A stretch of 64,000 nucleotides of DNA from Lampris incognitus (lineage: Eukaryota; Chordata; Actinopteri; Lampriformes; Lampridae). Positions 45,837-64,000 of the stretch are shown here, piece after piece; position 1 is the first letter of the stretch, and every line of letters begins with the position of its first letter. The stretch is taken from assembly GCF_029633865.1 (NCBI RefSeq), contig NC_079211.1, positions 145,098,270 to 145,162,269 on the forward strand, given 5' to 3'. The notes below the pieces were generated by a model, which saw nothing but the letters and a program-made list of their open reading frames with translations, made no database searches and had not been told where the DNA came from. The position numbers and the translations under genes were made by a program.

Positions 45837-45984
45837 TCGGCATTTTGTTTTTCTCGTTGAGAACTGCAGAAATGAACCCGGTGAAAAAAGTGAAGAAGAA
45901 GTGAGGACCGGACAAAATGTTTTACATTGAAAAAACAAAACAAAACCAAACTCAAATTGGTCCTCCCAAAGATAGGAGAACAAG

Positions 45985-45987
<3 letters not shown>

Positions 45988-46032
<45 letters not shown>
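45988..46032. repeat. (CA)n microsatellite
   Basis: About 22 CA units, followed by a G-run at 46038-46047. Confidence 0.93.
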
Positions 46033-46035
<3 letters not shown>

Positions 46036-46049
46036 GCGGGGGGGGGGCA

Positions 46050-46685
46050 TAGTAAACCAGTACTATAAACACCAGTAATACCATAAATACCAGTAATACA
46101 GTAGAACCATCAGTATGTGAAGTATTCCTCGTTCTGTTATTTGACCTGAGCTGGCGTGTTTAACCGGCCTGTCCACCAAAATGTCCCACCGAGACCAACA
46201 CACAACGAGGAGACGGTCGCTTGTCTGCAGACCGACAGCTTCCCCTCAAATTGACAAAAATTTAAAAAGAAATGAAAAGAACCAAGAGGCGGAACACAGG
46301 TCACCCAGAACATCCCACATCCAGACCGAACTTCTAGTAAGTCCATTCTCTGGAGGAACCGTGCAATACACCCCCACGTGTTGTCAATGCGGCTGTACTG
46401 GTTTAAACTGGTTTTAAGGACTGAAACATGACATTCAGCCCTTTACACTTGAGGAGATTACAAACATTCCTCCATTCATTCTGCAGAGACATGTTTCCTT
46501 CATCGAAGGCCGACCTGCTCAGTTTCATAAGAGCTCTTGTCTCACTGATAGGGCTGTAACTAATGGTTATTCTTATTATCTATTAATCTATTGCTTTTTT
46601 TTAAAGACATTGATTAACTATTTCATCAATAAAATCTCGAAAATTTTGACAGTGGTCCATCGCAAATTACCAGATAAAGTGACTT
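46050..46685. other. Intergenic, nothing recognised
   Basis: Short open frames only; no recognisable gene. Confidence 0.35.
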
Positions 46686-46689
46686 CTTA

Positions 46690-47425
46690 AATCTGTTTTA
46701 TAGCTTCTACATCTGAAGGCGTATCCCCCACACGGGTCACCAAGCTCAGGGACTTGGCCTGAACACCTCCCTGTGCAACTGGGTCCTTGACTTTCTGACC
46801 AGCAGACCCCTGGTGGCTAGGGTAGGTAGCTACACCTCCACCTCTCTCACCTGCCACACAGGAGCCCCACAGGGTCCTGTCCCGAGTCCCGCTGTACTCT
46901 CGGTACACATATGACGGAGTTGCCACAAGCAGCTCCAACACCATCGCTAAGTTTGCTGACGACACAGTAGTGGTGGGCCTGATCTCCAGCAATGATGAGA
47001 CGGCCGACCTGGAGAAGGTGGAGGACCCGTCAAAGTGGTGCCAGGCCAACAGCCTCTCCCTGAATGTCAGTAAAACCAAGGAGCTTGTTGTGGACTTCCG
47101 AAAGACACAACACAGGACCTACACCCCTCTCCCTATGAACATGGCCACTTCACTTCACACAGACACTTTTGAGAAAAAGGTGAGGCAGTGTCTTTATCTC
47201 CTCAGGCAACTGAAGAAGTCCAGTGTCTCCCCACAGATCCAGAAAACCTTTCATTCTGGTGCCACGGAGAGCATTCTGGCAGGGTGCATCACCGCCTGTT
47301 ATGGGAATTGTACATCTCAAGACCAAAAAGCCCTGCAGAGAGTGGCACGGTCGGCTGATCGGTACCGCTGGAACCACACTCGCCCCTGACAGGACCTACC
47401 CACAAGGCAGTGCAGGACCAGGGCT
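46690..47425 (+). mobile_element. L2/Rex-like LINE, RT C-terminal fragment
   Basis: Frames carry an FADDTVVVG-like box (about 46955), SLNVSKTKELVVDFRK (about 47058) and GCITACYGN with KALQRVARSADR (about 47283-47360), which are late RT and thumb-region motifs typical of fish L2/Rex-like LINEs. The copy has frameshifts near 46970 and lacks a 5' end. Confidence 0.78.
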
Positions 47426-47744
47426 ATGAGGATTATTATGGATCCCCATCATCACAATGAGGGACTGTTTCAGTAGCTTCGGTCGGGCAGACCACATCTG
47501 CAGCCACAAGACAGAATCATGAGAAAAACTCCCAACACTGAAAACAGAGGTGGTCATCAGGCGTTGCGATGCATGGTGGCAGCACGCCGTAACAGGAAGG
47601 ACAGTGGTCCAAAAGAACATTTTCATTCAGAACAAAAAGATTAAAAAGATGAAAGGACAAAAGACCAGTAAAAACAAAAAGCAAATAAAGGAAAGTGGAA
47701 AAAAGGTTACAAGAAAAGTTTTTAAATGTCCTCCGGGTTTAGCT

Positions 47745-47747
<3 letters not shown>
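47426..47747. other. Spacer, A-rich, nothing recognised
   Basis: Continues the LINE 3' region and an A-rich stretch (about 47625-47715). Confidence 0.4.

Positions 47748-47831
<84 letters not shown>
47748..47831. repeat. (GT)n microsatellite
   Basis: About 41 GT units, uninterrupted. Confidence 0.95.
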
Positions 47832-47832
<1 letters not shown>

Positions 47833-48044
47833 ACATGAGGAATTTGACTGGTTTACAGCAGCTTCTTGCACTTGTAGATATCGCTGACACAAAAAATAAA
47901 GAAGAAAGGCAACAAAAAAACAGGAACACCAGGACATTTGAGGCAAGCGTGTGTGCACAACAGGTACGTCGCTACCACACACAGTTTTGTTATGGTCGAG
48001 TAATCAACAACCTACGCCCATATATTACACCATATTGATGATAT

Positions 48045-48260
48045 ACTACGTTCAGAATCAGAATCATGTTTACTGGCCATGTAGGTTTGCACATACGTGG
48101 AATTCGACTCCGGTTTCGTGGCTCTCTCAGTGTACTTAACATAGAATAAGAACCCTACAACACAACAGTCTTCAGATATACACACAAGATTGACTTCTAC
48201 AGGTGAAATAAGAGGTGATAAAGTGCAGTGGTGCAGGGGATATATCAGAGATGCTGAAAT
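48045..48260. repeat. Teleost repeat (ttcagaatcagaatcatgtttactgg family)
   Basis: The opening with ggccatgtaggtttgcacatacgtggaatt is a common fish interspersed motif. No coding sequence. Confidence 0.5.
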
Positions 48261-48274
48261 AGTTATCCAAAGGA

Positions 48275-48470
48275 GTTGAATCGAGTGCAACTGGACTTGG
48301 TATATATCCGTGAAGACGTTTCGCCTCTCCTCCAAGAGGCTTCCTCAGTTCGTGCCTTTCTGACTAGACCAAGCTAGTCTGACTGGCTGGTGATGAGACT
48401 CAGATATTTATCCTCTTTGGAGTCGTTATCAGAGCTAACGATGTCCATGGCTCTTTGTGGTGACATACAG
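48275..48470. repeat. Teleost repeat (tgaagacgtttcgcctctcc family)
   Basis: Contains agttgaatcgagtgcaactgg, tgaagacgtttcgcctctcctcc and gaggcttcctcagttcg, a typical fish repeat. Related half-motifs lie at 49930 and 54180. Confidence 0.5.
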
Positions 48471-48703
48471 ACAGGTGACATACAGACAGCGGGTGGCTCA
48501 TGTGTTGCAGGGCCAGGGCGCTGTTCTAGGCACGCAGCAGCAATTCTGTGGAAGGTCAGTAAAATGCTTTCCAACATTTTCATTTGAACATTTCACAGCA
48601 TCAATTTTAGTAATTCTATGTTCATTATACTTTCGAAGAATTCATTTAATTAACTACAGTGTCTGAAAAACGTTGCATGCTACAGGAAATTTAGACGCTG
48701 TTG

Positions 48704-48833
48704 TAACCGGTTATTTTCTTGCCCGGTGCGGGATTCGATACGAAGTGTACCGCACCACAAGGCGACATCACTAACCGCTCGGCTAAAGAGTCAGACCCGT
48801 TAGCTAACGGGTCTTATTAGTAGTTTACACTAT
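48704..48833 (-). repeat. tRNA-derived SINE-like repeat, copy 4
   Basis: Same family as copies near 27618, 28688 and 28927: aaccggttattttcttgcccgg, gggattcgatacg, aaccgctcggctaaag and the leader ctaacgggtcttattag. Confidence 0.75.
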
Positions 48834-49790
48834 GGAGAGATGGGGTGGCAATATTACAAAGTTGTTGTTGTTGTTTTGTCAGTTTGTTGAACGGAGGCTG
48901 ACGTCCTCTTACCCCGTCCCTCATGTCGGCCCCATGGAAGGCGGGACGGAGCGAACAAACCTGCAGGACCGGCTGGTCATACCAGCAGAGAGGGGAGGAA
49001 ACACGTATTTCAATTCAGTTTTACTGTCATTAAAAACAATGTGCAGGCACATGTTAAAAACGAAATGAAAAATGTTTTGTGTCCATTAGAGGGGTCAAAG
49101 GTCACGACGACAGCTTAGCTTCCACACCAAGAAAAGCTACGGCCATGCACTTTTGATACTTCACTTCTGGACCAGGGACAGCATGGCAAGGGAGACGACG
49201 TGTTTTGAATCCCTCTCAGATTTGCTGTTTTGAAAAGTTCACATCTCCAAGAAAAAGAAAATCTTCCACGCGTGTCTCTGATCGGTATTTATGCTGTGGG
49301 CTTTTGAAGCGGCAGAACCTGCTGCCTACGCTGAAGCCTGTAAAACCTGCAGCATAGCGTAGAAATATTCAAAGTTACGGAGTGACCCTGAACCGACTGT
49401 CTAAACAGGTGTTGTGTCAAACTCTGTTTCCCCGTCGAGATCTGTTTCCCCTTAGGAAACAGGTCACCTATCAGTTGCGCATCTTTTAAGTTAAAGTTCC
49501 CCTGTTCACGTTGCAAGACATATAAAATGCTCTGCTTGATAATTCAAACCCCCCCTTACCCCTCTGCCCGTCGTCTGATGTGCTCACCGGGCCACTAGGT
49601 GGCAGTATTGGCATAGCTTGTTTATTGTATAGGGTTAAGGTTCGTGCGCAGAACACGTGATAGGCATGGAGCAGACAAGGCGTGATTAAATACACAGACG
49701 AGATTTACTTTGCAGCTTGATTCATTACACCAACTTTTGCTTGTGTTGTTTTGTGTACTAATGTAAGCTGCACAGTGGCAAGTGGTATCA
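48834..49790. other. Intergenic, nothing recognised
   Basis: Only short open frames; no convincing gene. Confidence 0.35.
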
Positions 49791-49819
49791 TATCTGTGAC
49801 TGAGGATATTTGCCTCCGT

Positions 49820-49965
49820 CCTGCTGTTTGTACTGCCTTGTTTATCAGGGTGGGGATACCTGCAGTCAGTTTAGACTGAAGATGCCACTTAGATGATGAT
49901 GAAATGTTTCTGACAATAAACGTTGTGTCTAGATGAACCAGTTCAACTTTCTTTGAATTTCAGAT
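49820..49965 (+). repeat. Repeat unit with gaaatgtttctgacaataaacg (paralogue of 53785-54225)
   Basis: It aligns with 53785-53842 plus 54160-54230: ttgtttatcagggtggggatacctgcagtcag then agactgaagatg, and ataaacgttgtgtctagatgaa. The second copy is interrupted by a MITE. Confidence 0.7.
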
Positions 49966-50990
49966 GAGCAACGCGTATAGCTTCTGCTTTGGTTTGAGTT
50001 ATCAGGGTTTGATTGGCAAGTTGAGGCCTTCATAGTTTGGTATGCTGCATTTACCGCATTTGTCCAAGTATTGGTTTGGGTCTGAAAGGTCACAGGGCTT
50101 GGTAATCTCGGTATAAGGCCACTAAATAAAAGTTTCCTCAACCATGTGGATACCGCTGGCTGGAGCAAGAGGAGACGGCCATTGGCAAGAGGGAAGGCAG
50201 AAGAATGCAGGGGCTCTGTGGCAGTGATGTTAGGTGGCTAGTTCTCTGAGTCTTACTCTGAGTGATATCATCTGCAGGGTTCTGTTTTGGATCAGCCTCC
50301 ATTCACTGGCTGAGGTGAGTTCAAGCATCTCCACAACTGGTGTGTTTGCTGGCTACAAAGACCTTACGGACGGAGGACAGAGTGAAGCCGTAGCTGTGCA
50401 ACAGTAAATCCAATATTTTAACAGCCTCGAGTTCAAATATGGCGCCATGTGCTGCATTTCTTCACAGCAGTGGCTGTAGAAATATTTAATTTCGACATTA
50501 GTTTCACCCCGGCTATACATTTTACCCTACCATCAGGACCTTGGGGATCATGGGCATACCTTCAAAGATGCTGTAAGTGATTGGAAACTAGTGAAAAGTA
50601 GCCTCTTGATTTAGTCCCAATATCTGCCAATGGTAAGCTTATGTGACCACATCTCAGAGTAACAGAAGGTTATGAAGAGCTGAGGTTCAATATGGAGCTA
50701 CCTGCTCTGATGTTTTTCCAACTGTGCCTAATTACAGTGGATATGTTATGATCACACTGTCATGGTTGGGTTCTTGGTGAGTTAAGGCTTTTAATTTTGT
50801 GTGATGTAATCTTCACCTGTAAAGTAAAAATCTGTCATAAAATCACTACAAAATAATTGCAGCAATCATCTCACCAACATTTTATTTAGCCCAAGCCCAG
50901 CTTGAGTGCGCGTGAGTGGGAGGAATATTAGAGACTGAGAAAGAAAATAAAATGTTCATCTTGATAATGTTTCACTACCCAAGTAAGAGC
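49966..50990. other. Intergenic, nothing recognised
   Basis: No gene or clear repeat boundaries. Confidence 0.35.
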
Positions 50991-50993
50991 TTT

Positions 50994-51415
50994 GGGTAGT
51001 GAGCAAAAGGGTGAGATCGCAGGTACAAGCGGCTGAAATTAGTTTCCTCTGTAGGGTGTCTGGGCTCAGCCTTAGAGATAGGGTGAGGAGCTCGGATATC
51101 CGGAGGGAGCTCGGAGTAGAGCCGCTGCTCCTTCTCATCGAAAGGAGCCAGTTGAGGTGGTTCGGGCATCTGATTAGGATGCCTCCTGGGCGCCTTCCTT
51201 TGGAGGTTTACCAGGCACGGCCAACTGAGAGGAGACCCCGGGGTAGACCCAGAACTCGCTGGAGGGACTACTTGTTCAATCTGGCCTGGGAACGCCTTGG
51301 GATCCCCCAGGAGGAGCTGGAGGGTGTTTCTGGGGAGAGGGACGTCTGGAGTGCCCTACTTAGCTTGCTGCCACCGCGACCCGACCCCGGAGAAGCGGCT
51401 GAAGATGAATAATGT
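50994..51415 (+). mobile_element. Non-LTR LINE 3' fragment (Rex/RTE-like C-terminus)
   Basis: An open frame (50999-51412) carries a C-terminal region with AEISFLCRVSGLSLRDRVRS, LRWFGHLIRMPPGRLP and RPRGRPRTRWRDY motifs and a PPRPDPGEAAEDE tail, typical of the last part of fish LINE RT proteins. Only this 3' part is present. Confidence 0.8.
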
Positions 51416-51673
51416 TTCATCAGCTGCTAATATGCATCTTATTTGGTGAATGTGACATTATGCTAGCTTGATTTTCATTTTCGCGGTATTAATATTTTTG
51501 GTATATCTTCTTTAATAATTGTAACGATCAATCCCAAGGCTAAGACTTCATTGTTCTTCACTTTACTGTTGACAGGTTGCTAACGTCGCAGCTAACTACT
51601 GTTAGCATGTTCCGCTGTGTGACAGATAGCCGACCAGCTCCTGTTCAGTGGCACGGCTGTGGGCGTAGAGGGG

Positions 51674-62198
<10,525 letters not shown>

Positions 62199-62380
62199 CA
62201 CAATTACCTGGACAAAAATAACTCCAGTTCAAGTTATACAAACATTAGCTTTAGTGACACTATCATCAGTACTACATGTACTACTAATACTGGTACTGGT
62301 ACTGCTGCTACAACTAGTACTGCTATGATTAAAATTAAGTGCCTGTGCCCACCTGTTGTTGGTTACCTCAAAACATGCAC
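62199..62380 (-). other. nudt12 5' side: acceptor before the start codon
   Basis: An acceptor (tttttgtccag) at about 62210 precedes the ATG on the reverse strand, so the promoter and 5' exon must lie upstream, between here and the window end or beyond. I could not find them. Confidence 0.35.
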
Positions 62381-62915
62381 AAAAAAAAAATCATTGAGTT
62401 TGTCTGGTAGGGAGGGATCTTTATGGCATGCCTGCGGGGTGGAGGCTTGTAGTCAGTTATTGCTTGAAAACCTTGCCACAAGAGCCGTATGTCTATCAGT
62501 GAAGTGGCTGTTGAGCTTTTGTCCATACAGCCGCTTCGCTTCCTTGATACTCCCGCATTGATTTCTCTTGGCCAGTCTATGCTGCAGTGCCTCCAGATCT
62601 GAATGAGGCGTATCGGGTTCTCAGCAGTGAACGGACCTCCCCATTCAACCAGGATTTCTGGTTGGCCCACGTCTTGACAGTTTTGACATCAGTCACATCA
62701 TCTTGAAATTGTTAATATAGCCTATGACAGACTCAGTGCATTCCTGCAAGTCAATGACATTGTCATATGTTGCTGCCATTTTAAAAATGTCCCATTGTGT
62801 ATTTTCAAAGCAGTCCTGCAGTGATGGAATTGCCTCCTGTGGCCATATTCGGACTTGTTTGAGTAATGGTTTCTCTCATTTCACCCAAGGTCTGTATGCC
62901 GGAGTCAGTCACACC
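62380..62915 (-). mobile_element. L2/Rex-like LINE linker and RT-start fragment
   Basis: Reverse frames contain VKTVKTWANQKSWLNGEVRS-like (about 62640), LLWQGFQAITDYKPPP (about 62440) and MDKSSTATS. These are linker and early-RT motifs of fish Rex1/L2-type LINEs. Broken by stops, no catalytic box. Confidence 0.7.
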
Positions 62916-62989
62916 CTGAGTTGAGCAGAAAAGAACTACTGTGTCACCTGACGCAAGCTGCTGGCTTTGGTTTTGGCACTACAACACTT

Positions 62990-64000
62990 CCTGCCGTATT
63001 TGCACAGCAGACACTTCCTCATCCACACCGACCATGCCTCACTTACCTGGCTCTTGAACTTTAAAGACCCTGAGGGTCAAGTGGCCCAATGGCTCGAGAG
63101 CCTTTAAGGGTATGACTTTGAAATCCAACATCGGGCGGGGAGACATCATGGCAACGCCGATGTGCTCTCCCGGCACCCCTATGTGGCATTGGAGCGCTGC
63201 TACTGCCAGTGGCAAGAGGAACAGGACCAGGTGATGTTAATGGTGGCAGACGTTCAGGCGGCCAACAATGAGGAGAGGTGGTCCTCAGTGACCACACAGC
63301 AACTAAGGCAGGAGCAGGAGGCAGATGTGACCCTGGCGCTGGTGAGGAGCTGGCTGAAGAAAGGGTGGTGCCCAAAATGGAAGAGGTGTCAGCACTGGGG
63401 CCAGAGGTAAAGGCCTACCACTTGTAGCTGGCAACTTTGAGCTCCACGACGGGTTAGTGTACCAGAGTTGGAATGCTGCCGGATGAGGGAGTGGCCTCTT
63501 ACAGCTATTGGTGCCCCGTGTGGTCCATCCCCAGGTTCTCCAGATTGTACATGGCTCGGTGGGGATGGGGCACTACGGGAATGCCAAGACCCTCCATCAC
63601 CTCCGGGGGCAGTTCTACTGGCCTGGCTGTAGACAAGACATGGAGCTCCACGTACACTGCTGCAACTCCTGCACCACCCAGAAGGGACCAACCCAGTGCC
63701 CCCATGCCCCACTGCAGTACTACTTGGTGGGAGCCCCAATGGAGTGGGAAGGGGTGGACATCATTGTGCCTTTCCCTGCCACCGTCTCTGGCAACCACTA
63801 CATCCTCGTGGCTACGGATTACTTCACAAAGGGGCCAGAGGCATATGCAGTGCCAGATCAGAGTGCCACCACAACAGCAGAGAGGCCGGTGGAAGAGATG
63901 TTCACCCGCTTTGGAGTTCCCGCTGAGCTCCATGGCGGCCAGGAGCAGAACTTTGAGTCCCAGGTCTTCAGTGAGGTCTGCCAGCGGCTGGGGCTGAATA
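62990..64000 (+). pseudogene. Ty3/gypsy pol fragment: RNase H and integrase, runs off the window
   Basis: On the + strand, an RNase H end (TDHASLTWLLNFKDPEGQVA near 63030; HHGNADVLSRH near 63140) is followed by a linker and integrase. The HHCC zinc motif is spread over 63520-63690 (VHGSVG and HYGNAKTLHHLRGQFYWPGC then CNSC) and the core starts near 63740 (GVDIIVPF). One frame runs open from about 63473 to the window end. The copy has stop codons and frameshifts in the RNase H and linker, so it is dead; the rest lies beyond 64000. Confidence 0.78.

Overview
This window is nuclear DNA from a ray-finned (teleost) fish. The grounds are vertebrate-type split genes with canonical GT-AG junctions, very long (CA)n and (GT)n microsatellites, and a dense mix of Tc1/mariner, hAT-type MITEs, BEL/Pao, Ty3/gypsy, RTE, L2/Rex-like and L1-like LINEs and tRNA-derived SINEs of the kinds found in fish genomes. 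I cannot name the species.

Three protein-coding genes are well supported. (1) A DYRK4-like protein kinase on the + strand, coding from about 10705 to 16545 (12 coding exons, about 712 aa). A CpG/TATA promoter lies near 9300-9400. The kinase has an atypical glycine loop and activation loop, and its tail is built from 94-residue tandem repeats. (2) An actin gene on the - strand, 41373 down to 30228. Its 8 coding exons sum to exactly 376 codons including the stop (375 aa). A noncoding first exon and a CArG/TATA promoter lie near 41744-41880. (3) nudt12 on the - strand, 62198 down to 51674 (7 coding exons, about 457 aa), with ankyrin repeats, a four-cysteine zinc site and a Nudix box. I reconstructed all three by walking splice sites and reading phase by hand; exon limits are in the entries.

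Layout. 1-9300 is intergenic: an L2 remnant (about 3.4-4.8 kb), an almost perfect 1.2 kb Tc1 palindrome (5138-6338), and a repeat carrying a 54-copy 23-bp minisatellite (7330-8585). 9300-18300 is the kinase gene. 18.7-24.7 kb is a cluster of mobile elements: an L1-like fragment, a dead Tc1, and a BEL/Pao element whose 3' LTR is itself interrupted. 25.6-27.5 kb is a 21-bp tandem array. 27.6-29.1 kb has a CpG-rich stretch and three tRNA-like repeats. 29.6-41.9 kb is the actin gene, with introns full of RTE, SINE and MITE insertions. 42-51.5 kb is LINE remnants and microsatellites. 51.7-62.2 kb is nudt12. 62.4-64 kb holds an L2/Rex-like fragment and a broken Ty3/gypsy pol that runs off the window.

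The three genes are not obviously linked in function: a signalling kinase, a cytoskeletal protein and a peroxisomal/cytosolic NAD(H) pyrophosphatase. I found no CRISPR array, operon, phage or defence system. The most unusual items are the Tc1 palindrome encoding two DNA-binding domains without a catalytic domain, the repeat-extended kinase tail, and a cytoplasmic-type actin that carries a muscle-type intron set.
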